Assembly (NCBI RefSeq): GCF_019925205.1
Contig: NC_083563.1
Location: forward strand, 3,038,001 to 3,102,000
Direction of reading: 5' to 3'
DNA length: 64,000 bases
DNA from: Metopolophium dirhodum
Taxonomy: Eukaryota > Arthropoda > Insecta > Hemiptera > Aphididae
This document shows positions 24,401 through 36,381 of this stretch, in pieces. Numbering within the stretch: position 1 is the stretch's first letter; each line of letters starts with the position of its first letter. A model generated the notes under the pieces. That model saw only the letters and a program-made list of their open reading frames with translations, searched no databases and was not told the origin of the DNA. The translations under genes and the position numbers were made by a program.

Positions 24401-25060
24401 TTTTTTTCATCGAATAATAAACAGTATGTAATTCTGTAAATTATATCTTTTTTTTTCAACGCAAAAAAAAATATGAATTATTTTAAGCCACTACATTATG
24501 TTCTTAATGCAAACAATTTAACATAAATAATATTTAAAATGTCTCGTTATTTACTTGAAAGTCACAATTAATTTATTCATTTGACCTGTTAAAGCTATTT
24601 TATTTATGTACTTACGTATCAATTATAAGAACATTCTTCGATTATATATCTATAATATATTATATTATTATGTACCTATGTAATATTTTAATTTGTTTAG
24701 TATATGAAAAATAAATATTATAATGATTAATGAATGTATGGATTGATGATTATCGTTTTTATATTTTTCAAAGTAAAAAAAAGAGTATTATAAGGCCAAT
24801 AGATTCCTTGCTCAAAATAAAATATAAGATACATCCTATTTATTAAAGGTTACATAATATAAACAAACTATACATTTTGTTAAGCTTTTATTTGCGATAA
24901 AAAATTTATTTTATGTTTTGAAATAAAAATATGATGATAAAAATGTATTATTTAATCATTTAAATTTTTTATGTTATAAATTATATCAATAATAAACAAT
25001 TAACTAACAATAAAAAATAAAACTTAAAAAGAGTAAACCTTATTTAATTTAAAAGTTAAC
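21471..25060. other. AT-rich stretch without recognisable gene
   Basis: No supported exon. A minus-strand donor-like GTAAGTATA at about 24,050 has only a short stop-free stretch upstream. Otherwise it is low-complexity AT sequence. Confidence 0.55.
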
Positions 25061-26422
25061 GAGTGCAGTACCTATACATATCTAATATCTATTATATTCA
25101 TAACGCACATAAATATAGTTTAAAAAAGGTGGACAAGTGGGTACCACTCTGCGGTACAGTAGTTACTAGTTCTGGAACATGTCGTTGTAATGTATATATT
25201 ATATTTGAATTCAATGATAAATCATACTGATATACATAGATACATGCATACAAAAACGATTCTGAGCTGAGACGCTGTGTCATCAAAACATACTTGTACA
25301 AATCGAAAATATCTCATAACTAAAATTTACTTACAGCATAACTTACCGATGGACATTTGTTTTGTTGATAGAAATATAAAAACTTGTTGAGACTCTCTGT
25401 TATAATATCTAAGGTTAGAAGGTTAGCTGTAAAAAGAAAAACTTTTACAAATTTTTAAATGAAAAATAATTTACAAAATGTGGATAATTTTTCATGTCTA
25501 TAAATAGCTCAAAAAGATTCAATATAGTTTGAAAATTTTAACGTGTATGGAAAATTACCAATTTAATATTTGGTAAAAACTACGAGTTTCTACTTTTATT
25601 CGTTTTTGAATTACTATAAAATATCAAAAATTGATAGATGAAAATTCATTAATTTACCGGTGAATATCCAAAATATCGAAATTTTTTTTAATTTAAACGC
25701 TACTAAAAAATCAATGTATCTTTCCGGTTATTTTTTTTTGTTTTGTTTTGAATAGAAAAATTAGTGCAGAATCTTCTATTAAAATGTTTAATATTAGATA
25801 AGAAAAGAAAAAATTTTATAAATTTCTAACCTAAAAATAATTTTAAAATTTTCGAAATTTTGTCAAAATTTGAACTTTAAATTCATATAAAAAATAAACG
25901 TGCCTATTTATCTTTTATATTTTTGAACTTACATTAATGAAACTGCGATCTTTCATTAAGTTGTCAAGCTTTTTACGAAGTGAAAAAGATTTATTGACAA
26001 TAATTTTAAAAAATTCTAAAAATTTCTTAAGGCTATAATTAGCTCAAAAAGAATCAAAATATTTCGAAAATGTTATAAAATATGGAAAATTCTGATATAA
26101 ATATATGGTGAAATGTCTTAGTCTACGGTTATTAATTTTTATTTTTTAAGTTACACCAAAAAATTTGGTTTTCCTTAAAAATTACAATTTTTTTTTTGTT
26201 TTTCCTGACGCTTTCTAAAACAACTACAACTGGAAATTTTTACCTCTCAAAAGTACCAATTTGATTCACTTTTCTATTATAAAAGATTCTGTTCTCGAAA
26301 ATTGGAGCATTTATATGATTTATTTTTATTTTAAATGTTGATGACAGACAGATAACAATAAATAAAACACACACACATCAATGTAAATACAATACATTCG
26401 TTCTCTCCACTCAGAATCTAAA
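25061..26422 (-). repeat. Dispersed aphid-type repeat, near full-length copy B
   Basis: In reverse orientation the left end (GATTCTGAGTGGAGAGAACG) is at 26,400-26,418 and the right end (CCGCAGAGTGGTACCCACTT) at about 25,136-25,158. The inner right-end block is visible on the plus strand as AAAACGATTCTGAGCTGAGA at 25,254. The interior includes GCGTCAGGAAAAACAAAAAA on the minus strand near 26,200. It shows that the GATTCTGAG motif faces inward from both ends. No protein-coding frame. Confidence 0.7.
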
Positions 26423-27890
26423 ACCAATAAACCAATCAATAATATTTTAATTAATTTATCTATTTATTATTTAAACTTTAAATCATTGAATATTTTATAA
26501 TATTGTATCACGATGAAATCAAATCCTACTTAGTGGATTTTTGAACGCGTGGGATACACTGTTGAAATGTCGTTTATTTTAATTACTGTTGAATTTAGTA
26601 AAAAGAAAGATACTAAAGTATAAGTTATTTAATTTAAAATAAATATTATATAATATATATAATATATTATACCTGTTATATATACATGTATATTTGGACA
26701 TTTTGTCCTAACATATTTTATTTACATTATTATTCATCCTGTCTAAGGTTGCTAAGATTTAAAGAAGGTACCTAAACATAAAATAAATGACACAATAGTA
26801 ATTGGTTCCTCGTATATGTTTATACACTATTATACAGAAGAACTATATTAGCAATGAACTCTCAATGTTTCATAAGATTGTTAATATTTTTGGATATTTT
26901 TGAAATTGTAAGATATTTAAGTTCTAAGTTCTAAAATATTATATAATATATATTGATTTAATTATATGATCAGATGTTGGTAACAATTTTGAATGAACTT
27001 TTGATTTTTAAATTTAAATTATTTTCTTAACTTCTATCATCTGAAGCAGAATATTTTTGATAAGATATGATGATGAATAAATATGAGATGAATTAATTGG
27101 ATTGTTAGATTACTAATTATAAAGTATGTATTTTATTTTAGAACAGCATTAAGATAATAATAATGTAATTTTTTAAAGGAATTCAGTTACACATTTGTAC
27201 TCCTATTTCGTGAACTTTAAATGCTTATTTATACATACAAAATCTATTAGTTTGATTGTGGATACATACATCTAATTTTTGTTTAAAAATTTTCTTAAGA
27301 TTTTAAAATCACAAATTTTATGTTTTCCAAATTCCAAATTTCAAATAAAGTTATTACTTTTCAAAATAATGAGTGTACATTGTACATATATTCATTTGCA
27401 TACATCGTACATTGTATTATATTATAATATACTATATACATATAACATTACATAGTTGCAAGACACGCCACCTAAAATGAATTACTACATTTTTCATTTT
27501 TTATTATTATAAATAATGAATATAAAACAACTTTTTGACGTGATTATTTAAATAACTAAATATTCAGCCAAGGAAAAAAATATAATTTTAACAAACTCAG
27601 ACTTTTCAAGAAATTAACTCATTTTAATTTATTCACAAATGCAAAACTATGAAAACCATTGAGCTTAAATAAGTTTGTTAAAAAAAAAATTACTATGAAA
27701 AGATTAATATTTAATAACTAAACTGATTTAAAATATTATAGAATACATTACCTATGTATAATAATATTATACTATATCAAAAAGATTAACATAACTCAAT
27801 TTTACTACAATTTTTCATACGTTAATAACATCTTTAACTAATAATTTAGGTACATTAACTTATTCATATAATTCTCATTTTTCATGAAAG
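26423..27890. other. AT-rich stretch without recognisable gene
   Basis: No open frame with coding character and no repeat end recognised. Confidence 0.55.
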
Positions 27891-27894
27891 GTTT

Positions 27895-28435
27895 TAGGTC
27901 TGTGTGCATAGGCGCAACAAAAGTAAATTTTTTTTTGGAGGGGGGTAGAATTTTATTAGTAGCACAGACCCGCAGGGGCTTTGCCCCCGCACCCTCATAA
28001 CTAATATACCGACTGGCTACTAACAATAGACAAATAAGGGACGAAGTGGCCGAGTGAACTAAGGCATTGGTTGTGACGCACACCGTCGCCGGTTCGAAAC
28101 TCGTTAAACGGTTCTATTACAAATTTTTTATTTTTTATAGAAAAAAAAAACGAATTTTTCAAATTAAAAAAACCCTCAAAATTGTCGATAATTTTTTTTT
28201 TAAATTATTTTATTAACTCGTTATAAATTATGATTTTTGGTGATAAGAAGCTTAGTGCTAAAAATTGCTTGGTTAAAATTAAAAAAAATTGATATTGATG
28301 ATATTAAATATAATAGGTACAGATACAAACTAAAAACTACTTACTTTTTAATTTGTATTTGTACCTATAATGTGGAGGCTAGATAAATATTTGGGAGGGG
28401 CTAAGCCTATATTGTTGCTATATCTGTATGACTGT
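27895..28435 (+). repeat. Composite repeat containing a tRNA-like SINE head
   Basis: G-rich blocks (GGAGGGGGGTAG at 27,937 and GGGAGGGGCTAAGCC at 28,393) and a stem-loop GCAGGGGCTTTGCCCCCGC (27,972-27,990) surround a tRNA-like module. An A-rich run follows at 28,140. The outer ends share loose similarity (GGCGCAACAA near 27,911; TTGTTGCTATAT near 28,415). The whole is probably more than one nested element. Confidence 0.45.
28041..28101 (+). promoter_or_regulatory. tRNA-like A and B boxes (RNA polymerase III)
   Basis: TGGCCGAGTGAACT (28,047-28,060) matches a class II (Leu/Ser-type) A box, and GGTTCGAAACT (28,091-28,101) matches the B box consensus GGTTCGANTCC except at two places. Flanking sequence cannot pair into an acceptor stem, so it is not a functional tRNA gene. 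A tRNA-derived SINE or tRNA pseudogene fits. Confidence 0.6.
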
Positions 28436-28796
28436 GTTACCTACTGCTAAATCTTAATATTTATTTGTCAAATATTTGATGTATAGCTACAATAGTACTA
28501 AATAGATGAAACCTTCATATTTGTATAATATTATACATACAACAAAAAATATATTTTATTACATATTTTTAGTGAATTTGATAAGATTAGTTTTTGAAAT
28601 TGAGACCTTTTAAGGAAAATTTTGCTTTATTATTTATATAATTATTCACAATAATATATAGATAGTATAATATTTATCATCATTCGTAAAATATGTGTAC
28701 CTATATAAGCGTACTATCTATATTTTATATTTTTAGAAGATCTGTATTCACCATTTCATTTTATTAGCACTTAAAGTTTGTAGAATGAAATAAACA

Positions 28797-28865
28797 CTAT
28801 AGTAAACGAAGCTCGGCTCAGAATCGTCTTTCGAATGTAATAGTAGTCGCTTTCAAATTTAATTT
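28797..28865 (-). repeat. Fragment of the dispersed repeat
   Basis: CTCGGCTCAGAATCGTCTTT resembles the inward-facing right-end motif of the family (CTCAGAATCGTTTTT). Only this piece is clear. Confidence 0.35.
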
Positions 28866-28869
28866 TAAA

Positions 28870-30240
28870 ATACCTGCTCCTGCAACACTCATCAAAAACA
28901 ATGGCCTACATAACGTGCATATTGCATAGGATGCTCTGTTTTCTATATATATTTTTTTATGAGCATTGGTTATTATTAAAATAAATAATCGTACAGTCTA
29001 AATAAACCGAGTAGGAATTCAAATACCTTAATACAAAATATAATATATTGTTATCTTCCTGGTTTTAATTAGAATAAAACAAAAATAAATAATAAAAAAT
29101 AAAAAATAAAAAATAAAGCAAATACTAAATAGATGTTCTATTCAAGTGGATCACATTAGACCAAAGTATAACATAAATTACAAACAATAAAGTAACTATT
29201 CCTCATTAACTTGAAATTGATTATTCAAGTTTTTTTTATATAAGGTGGTTGCTCTATCATATTAAACTAATGTTTTAAAAATAAAAGAGATCAAAATACT
29301 TATGAAAATTTGAAAGTGCATTTGTAGCGAACGAAAAACATATTAACATTCTAAAGTCCATTACATCACTCATCCCTAACACGTGCTCACTTTAAGTTCT
29401 TTCCGTAACAGACTTTATACAGTTTATACCACAAGTTACTTTTTACTATTATACCTATGACTTTAAACGCCGATCACCAAATTAACTATATTTTTATTGA
29501 ATTACTTTCACCTCTTATCCGTACAATGACTTCTAACAATGAATTACATATATAACTCAGCCAATGTTTAAAACTTACCCATGTATGATCATGACACTTA
29601 CATTTCGTAAGTGGAATGTCGATGGAAACCAACATACTTTAAAGTTCTCTCACCCAAGTTAGAAGAACTCAATGCTATCGTTAAAATCGAAGTTGTAAAA
29701 ACTAAAATTACCAAATTATACGAGAAATAAATTTATAAACACTTGCAGTTGTTAAGGCAAATAAATAAAATCTTATATTTTCTACTAGAGTTTTATCAAA
29801 TACATTATAATACTTTTGCATCACATAAGACAGAAAATTAAGCATAATATTATTATGTATGCAACTTAGCGAAAATCCTGAATAGATTAAGGTAGTTTAT
29901 AGAATTCCCGGACTATTTCTACGATAGTACAAAAACAGTAAACAAAATAAGAAATGGCTACACAACATTTTTTTTTTAAAAAAGGAACACCTTATAACAC
30001 TAGCATAGCATAAGTTTAATATGCATATTATATCCTAATATAAATACAAGTTTAATTCATTAAGGTAATATTTTCATATATGATATTTCGTTTTTTATTA
30101 TTCAAAAATAAAAATAAAATTGAAAGTCCAATAGATTTTTAAAATATCCACACTATATTTCAAAAAATGTATTTTACAATAATATTTTTTCGGTTCAAAC
30201 ATTTTAAACGATGTAATAAACTAAAAAAAAAACCATTTTA
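28870..30240. other. AT-rich stretch, with an unexplained GC-richer part at 29,300-29,730
   Basis: Most is plain AT-rich. Between 29,300 and 29,730 sequence is less AT-rich, with short stop-free stretches on both strands (plus strand near 29,635-29,727: FKVLSPKLEELNAIVKIEVV then a stop). Minus-strand GTAAGT sites lie at about 29,578 and 29,600. No family recognised; a decayed transposon or isolated exon is possible. Confidence 0.35.
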
Positions 30241-30248
30241 GTACTTAC

Positions 30249-30305
30249 CGAGTATGCTTTTTCGTAAACATTGTCTGATTCAGGCGAATGAGCTGGAGTT
30301 GCCAT
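30249..30305 (-). CDS. First coding exon of an unidentified gene
   Basis: On the minus strand an ATG at 30,305 opens a 19-codon frame (MATPAHSPESDNVYEKAYS) that ends exactly at a consensus donor, TCG|GTAAGTAC (intron from 30,248 leftward), in phase 0. Residue and base composition are unlike the AT-rich surroundings and coding-like (Pro, Ala, Ser, Asp). The acidic, Ser/Pro-rich start suggests a cytoplasmic or nuclear protein: no signal peptide. The leader upstream carries two short upstream ORFs, the second overlapping the main start by one base. Following exons should lie to the left, but none could be recognised between 1 and 30,240, so the first intron may be long. I do not recognise the protein. 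Confidence 0.5.
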
Positions 30306-30440
30306 TAGACGACTGGCATCGTAAATCGAATACAGTCTTTAGTTTATTGTCCGAATTGATGGCGGCGGCATATTGCTGCTCTAATATTACTATTGGAATG
30401 GTGAATAAAACACGACAACAATAGAGAAGAGTACTTCAGT
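30306..30440 (-). promoter_or_regulatory. 5' leader with two upstream ORFs
   Basis: On the minus strand an upstream ATG at 30,371 encodes ten residues (MPPPSIRTIN) and stops at 30,339. A second at 30,319 encodes MPVV and stops at 30,305, so that its TAA and the main ATG share one base (TAATG). This arrangement suggests translation control by reinitiation. A GCCGCCGCCAT block lies within the first upstream ORF. No clear TATA box was seen, so the transcription start is not placed. Confidence 0.45.
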
Positions 30441-30565
30441 TAGCCGGAATGAACAGTATTTTATTCTATAGCATAAAAATAAAATTTTTATATTATATGA
30501 ATCAAGAATTATAGAAAAAAAACAGTAATAGTAAAAAAAAATGCAAAGTATTTTTAATATTATTA

Positions 30566-30566
<1 letters not shown>

Positions 30567-30602
<36 letters not shown>
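30567..30602. repeat. (ATT)n microsatellite
   Basis: About 11 uninterrupted TAT/ATT units. Confidence 0.95.
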
Positions 30603-30603
<1 letters not shown>

Positions 30604-31079
30604 AACGAATAAGATGTGATTATTTGATTATAAAAATATCTACAGTATATATCTTCATCTTCTCTCTATCAAATAAAATACTAAGTAGTTAGTGTTTTTC
30701 CACGCTTATATAATTCTCTGGCCCTACTCCAACCACTGTACCACGGCCGACCACTATTGCCATTGATGGTACCTACCCTTCCTGGACAGTTTTCTGCCAC
30801 CGACACTTACTCAGTACACTTGGCAGGATCAAGTCAATCGGAATTTTGCCACAGAATTCATTATCTCTTCCATCTAACACAAAGTTGTTCAGACGGGGAA
30901 AAATAGCCCTAGGCTCTCTAAACCATTAAAGTCATTTTTCCATCTCAAGAAATTGCTTTTCAATTTTTATGATTTCAACGTTTCTAAGCGGTCTAGTAGT
31001 GAAAGGGTTCCTTTCGTGCAATCACAGCTGTTCTTGATCGGACAATAAAGGAGTGTCTTGAAATTCTGTGGGTTTATAC

Positions 31080-32700
31080 TGACCTCGGAGTACGCAAGGA
31101 AAAGGATAGCCTAACATCACTGTTAGGTACTAAAATTGTGTTAGCTCTGGCATCAATACTCTCCAAAATGTTGGCATCTCAAAACTTTCTAAAAATCATC
31201 CAGTTACTCGATAAAAAAACAAATTTGGTCAGAGAGCATGTAAGTATAGTTGTAGCAAGTATAGTAAGTAAATCGGCTGCTGATTTTTTTTTTAACTCTA
31301 AGCTAAATGTAAGCGTTTAGAAAAATATGGTAATAATTCCTATATTAATATACCCGTGCGCATGCTTATCTCTAACTCTACTTCCTTTTAAAAGTTCACA
31401 AAATGTTTAAACTAGTACATAAATATTATTCCTTCTGTCTCTCTTAACAACGAATGGGCTGACTCTCTCATTGTTTCATACAACTTAATTTATCTCGAAA
31501 TACTTTTTCTATACATTCAATAATCATCTACCTCCTTCTTTTAATCTTTCACTTATCAATTTTTATCCATATGATATTCGTTCCAACTATTGCCTCTAAT
31601 ATTGAATACGTTCAATCCAATCTCGATTCTTAAGAAAATATATTTTTGAACGGCCTTGACAGTATTTCACTTACCTACTTTTTAGCTACAAATGATCTCT
31701 AGTATATTTTTTAATCAACAATCTTTTACGTGCTCTCTAGATGAAGGTATATCTCCTGTAATCTGGAAAACAAGTCTATTACCCCATACTTAAAGTTGGT
31801 CGATGTATCTCTTGTACTCAATTAACACACCCATCTCCACACTCCCACACCTGTCCACATTGTTTGAATTAATTGTCTACTCGTGTATACAAAGAAACCT
31901 TAACTGCAAATTTGTTAACGACCAGCGTAGTTAGGCAAATCCATTGTTACAGCTTACAAGCACTCTTTCTTTCACAATTAACATTTTGAAAAGCTTTGAA
32001 GATAAATGGCTATTAGATGGTTATTGATTTTAATAAAGCATTTGACGCGATTGTTCATAGGTTCCTTATATCTGTGCTAGACACACTTTGAATTTGCGGC
32101 CCATAGCTCTCCCGGCTTCAGTTCTATAATCTTACCTCTCAAAAAAAAATTGTGACGGTTCATGCTGGTACCACCGATACTTTTGCCTTACCTTCTAATG
32201 TTGTCCTACGAGGCTACCTTTTCCTATTCCAAAGTTTTTTTTTACATTCTGGCGACATTCAATTTTACAGGACAATCAGTTTTTATTGCAGAATTCTTCT
32301 GCTGTCTGACCTTAATTATTTATGTAACTGTGTTCTATGTGCTAGACTTACTCTTAATCTCGGAAAATGTTACTCAATGTCATTTTTCGGAAACCACTTA
32401 ATTTCTCCCTTGTCCGCTCCATTTTGGTCGTGTACCACTCGTATTAGGCCCGTTATCAACTATGTATAGAGTTGGTCCAAAACCAATTTCTATCATTAGC
32501 TGCCTATTTTTACTTAAAAAAATACACATCCCCTCATAACTACTTCGCTATTCGCTCCTCCCTAGGCCTTCTTATCATTGACCCTAGCCATGTGATCCGT
32601 CCTTTCTTAGCACCACGCGCCGCAGTTGACGCTTAAAACCTTTTCGCATCAATGTCTAACCGTGGCTCTGCCTACCCTCACTCGTAGAATGCTCCACCAG
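31080..32700 (+). pseudogene. Decayed LINE (I/Jockey-like), ORF2 reverse transcriptase
   Basis: The plus strand reads in broken frames as a non-LTR retrotransposon ORF2. In order: SQNFLKIIQ.LDKKTNLVREH (about 31,170-31,240, the linker before the RT); NLDS..NGLDSISLTYF (31,615-31,685); LDEGISPVIWKTS (31,735-31,775, RT domain 0/1); IDFNKAFDAIVH (32,022-32,058, motif A with its Asp); LHSGDIQFYRTI (32,239-32,274), where the catalytic FADD has become HSGD; LTLNLGKCYSMSFF (32,346-32,388), a strong LINE motif; and LVQNQFLSLAAYF (about 32,470-32,510), part of the C-terminal region. Many stops and frameshifts separate these blocks. Sequence from 30,700 to 31,080 is also less AT-rich and may be the element's 5' part. 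The opposite-strand and overlapping open frames here are by-products. Confidence 0.82.
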
Positions 32701-32747
32701 CTTCATAATTTATTTTAGGTTTTTGGCCAGTTAACTACTCTACTTCA

Positions 32748-32912
32748 TTGACGTATCCAGGGGAATTGCACCCACCCCCCCCCCCCCGCCCAAAAAAAAA
32801 AAGTTTTAAATAATATAAAAATTCATTGATGAATCATTTTTAGATAAAATTTGTCAAAAATTAATTTTTACCCCCCCCTTCACAACAACCAAGAGAATTA
32901 GATATGTCACTG
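32748..32912 (+). mobile_element. 165-bp MITE, copy 2
   Basis: It starts TTGACGTATCCAG and ends TAGATATGTCACTG; the right end differs by one base from that of copy 1 (7,239-7,250) over 12 bases. Inside are a run of about 14 C near 32,773 and a second C run near 32,871, comparable to the GC blocks of copy 1. It lies immediately after the LINE relic. Confidence 0.6.
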
Positions 32913-35900
32913 CTTTACTTAAACATAATAAGTATACTTATAATTTCCTCTTACATATTTTTATAAAGCAACTAATCGAAAGTGATTCAGTAAAATACTA
33001 CACCATAAATACTGTGTAAAAATGAACATTAAGTTTAAACATGTTAATTGTATTGTTCTTTAAACTTGTATTCGTGTTATAAGCAAACTACACGTAAAAT
33101 TACGTATGCATATACCGAAGAAGTAGTAAAGTATATTTCATACTTCTGTTGATACTCGGTAACTCGAGCTTTATCATGAAATTTCTCAAAAAGTTCCCCT
33201 CAATTCCCTCTTGAAATTCCCTTCAAAATTCAAATATCATAAATCGGAATTCGAGAGTAGGAACTTTTTTATTCCATTTGAACTTTGAGTTAAAGGAAGA
33301 CGAAATTTTTCTAAAGAACAATACTCTATTGTCAATTTACCTGTTGGATGTATAATCAAATGTTTAAATGTGAATATTGATTCTCCCCAACAACGATTTC
33401 TTCACACTGTAGTATAAGTATATGAATGTTCTGAATAGGTATTTCAATTTATGAAAAAAAATTGAATTATACAAAAATATTGAGCCAACACATTTATTTT
33501 ACTTCTACATTCATTTGGTGTTTTCTAGATAGATAACATTCTGTATTATAATTAATAAATATATAAAATTGTTTCTATCCACGATAATACTAAAATGAAT
33601 TTTGTTGGGCGTATCCAATATGGTAGCATTAAAAGTAAAACATTTTTGGTTTATTTTAATATATAGGTAGATAGTATTTTATTCAAATACTAAACACGCC
33701 ATACCATTAAAGCTGTTACAAATAACACTCGGTATTATTACGACATTTATAATACATAATATACATGAGAAATACATAGAGATAGATTTCGATATATCTC
33801 CTAATGGGATCCGTAGGTAAACGCGATTATGGAACCAAGGCAGGGTCGGGTGTAAAGTACTTAGAGATTTACATGGTAAAGGCATATGTGACGTTTTTGA
33901 TTTAAGATTGGGTCGGAAAAATGGTCGAGGGTGAACATATAATCGAAATCCTAAGGTTCGTTACACCGAAAGAATCGTAAATGCTTGAACAAATTTATGT
34001 GTTGATATCATTGTTTCTCATAAAAGTTTTTCAAAAAAACAAACTGACACGTCGTGGCCAAACCAAAGTACAATATTAACCCGGGTCCGATCAAATTATA
34101 GATAGAGTTTTCTACTAGTGAATTAGTTACACTTAACTCATAAAAGTTGTACAATAGTATACCGAGGGTTCGACAAATGGTAAAATATATTATTATGTTG
34201 TAGATACAATTACATTTTTAATATATTTTCAATCCAACTATTGGTTAGTTGTACATTTAAACTGTATTACAATAAACGTAAATTGCAATGATAATACAAA
34301 CAAAATAATTGATTGAATTGTTTATTTATAATAATGTTGAAGAATTTACAAAAGTATTCAAACGCATTGCAACCATCAGAAATAAAACCACTCGTTGAAA
34401 AAAACAAAAAGAATTAAATAATATGCAAGTTTACAGTGCTTTAATTTAATTATTTGTGGTATAATATAATATACAATTGTTAGTAAATCAATATTCAGTT
34501 ATTGAATTTCATCAGTTAATAAAAGTTTAATACCGTTAAACAAAAATAAAACGAAAATATTATCACACTATTTAGATATGAACCATAATATTATGTAATA
34601 TATTATTATAATAATATTGGTGCAATATTTTAAGATTTAATAAGGAATGGTATCAACTTTAGATAACGCTGTATCTTAAGCTGTTTGTTCTCATTTATAC
34701 ATGTTCTCCATTTCTAATTTCAATACATATTGTAAATGAATTATTTAATTACTATATATGTATAATGTATATATATATTATATAAACTGTACCTATGTAT
34801 CAGATTCATAAAAAAAAATACTATAACAATCATATAAAGATTTTAAATATTGAAGAAATGCAAAACAAAAAATATAAGGTACAATACATGACGTGCCGTT
34901 TAATAATAGTAAGATTGAAATAAGAAAAGTAAGATTATATAATCTAGTTAAAAAATATTTCAAACTGTAAAAAACAAAATTCAAGATATTATTAAATTCA
35001 TTACATCATAATGTTTTAAAAATTATAAATGACTAAATATTACGCAATCAATTAAGTCACTAAAGTATTATTTTCTTATTACAACATAAAAATGAATCAT
35101 ACTAATTTTAATAAAATGTCACCGTATTTTTTGGTTATCTGGAAAACTAGGAAGATATTTCAAAAATCCGTTTCTAAATTACTAACTGTAATCAAATTCC
35201 AATCTATAATTGTATACGATTTTACCAGAAAAAAATTGGTACGTACAGATTAATAAATTACGTCGTTTTAAAATCAGTATCGTTTAGCTGAAAATCTAAA
35301 ATTAATTACAATCTATATATTATGTTCCTAAATTAATCTGAGCCAATTGGACCATATGATTGGATAATATTAGGAATATACTTAACTCCCAAAAGTCCTA
35401 TATCATTTTAAATAAAAATATTTGAATGTAGTTTTTCATAAATTACATTTTTGAAATTTATCCTTTTAAATAGGAATTTATTTTATAGATTTCTGCTGAA
35501 AAACCACCTTTAAATATATTAATTTACCATTGAAATACTCCAAGTGGTATCGGATTATTGAGTTAGCTGACTTTTATTGTAATGTACATAATTTACAGGC
35601 TATAAGTAGCTATAAGCTTTAGATTTAAAAAAAAATCCATTTTAATAATTAAAAAAAAACACGATTGTTATATTCCTTAATTATTGATAACTATCACTTA
35701 TATATATATATATATGTGTGCGTGTGTCTGAATGAAAAATATATTATTTGTTTAAGAAAGAATTATTTTTTGTTGAACGTGTTAAATTGTGTAGCAGAAT
35801 ATCTAATAATATTAAATATCAATAACATAGCTATAGTAGGATACTACTTTACAACCTATTCAAGATATTTTTCAGACACATAAATTTGAACAACGTGTTA

Positions 35901-36170
35901 TATACTAGCATATCATGTTGAATGTTCTATAGATACTGCGTCCGAAAATTCTTCATAGGAAATATGGCGAATATAGAAATGTAGTCTTTAATAGTTATAG
36001 CGTATTCACGTGACATTAAATCGGGAAATACGACCCATAAGGGTCTACCGAAAGGACATTAATTTTAGCGTTCAATTTCAGACGGTACACAAAATTTGTA
36101 CGGAAAGCTAACAAAATTACATACATGTACATTGTATAACATTTGTACATTATAGGAGGTGGTCGTTGAA
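32913..36170. other. Mostly AT-rich stretch without a defined gene
   Basis: At 33,188-33,270 AAAAAGTTCCCCTCAATTCC is followed by an imperfect inverted copy (GGAATTCGAGAGTAGGAACT). At 33,680-34,180 sequence is less AT-rich but without a consistent coding frame. A TATATATATATATGTGTGCG tract lies at 35,700. Sequence at 35,900-36,175 may be the 3' UTR of the minus-strand gene end that follows. Confidence 0.5.
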
Positions 36171-36175
36171 CATTA

Positions 36176-36381
36176 TTAGCAAGACAAAGTGTCGGGGTCA
36201 TACAATAGACGGGACATGGTTTTAATCATTTTGTCTTCATCGTCTCCATTGACTTCCTGCACTAATTAAAAAATCTATACAGTCGTAGTTTTAGGCGCTT
36301 TGAAACATAATATAGCCAGTAAATTAGAATAAAAACCTTACCTTTAAATACTGATTAAATTGTTTTGTGGTTTTTAAATAA
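36176..36381 (-). CDS. Probable 3' end of an unidentified gene, two exons
   Basis: On the minus strand a 40-nt exon (36,381-36,342) follows an acceptor-like ACTAATTTAAAG and reads YLKTTKQFNQYLK to a donor AAG|GTAAGG. After an 85-bp intron (36,341-36,257), ending in a T-rich tract and GTGCAG, the last exon (36,256-36,176) reads EVNGDDEDKMIKTM then SRLLYDPDTLSC and stops with TAA. Both junctions keep phase 0, and the joined end is acidic then hydrophobic. The last exon's residue make-up (Asp, Gly, Pro) is unlike translated AT-rich noise. An in-frame stop directly before the 40-nt exon sets its start. The candidate first exon at 41,464-41,490 could belong to the same gene but does not match in phase without another exon. 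I do not recognise the protein. Confidence 0.4.

Noticed and set aside
28041..28110. Functional tRNA-Leu/Ser gene
   Set aside because: A and B boxes are present but the flanks do not form an acceptor stem and no proper anticodon arm is visible.
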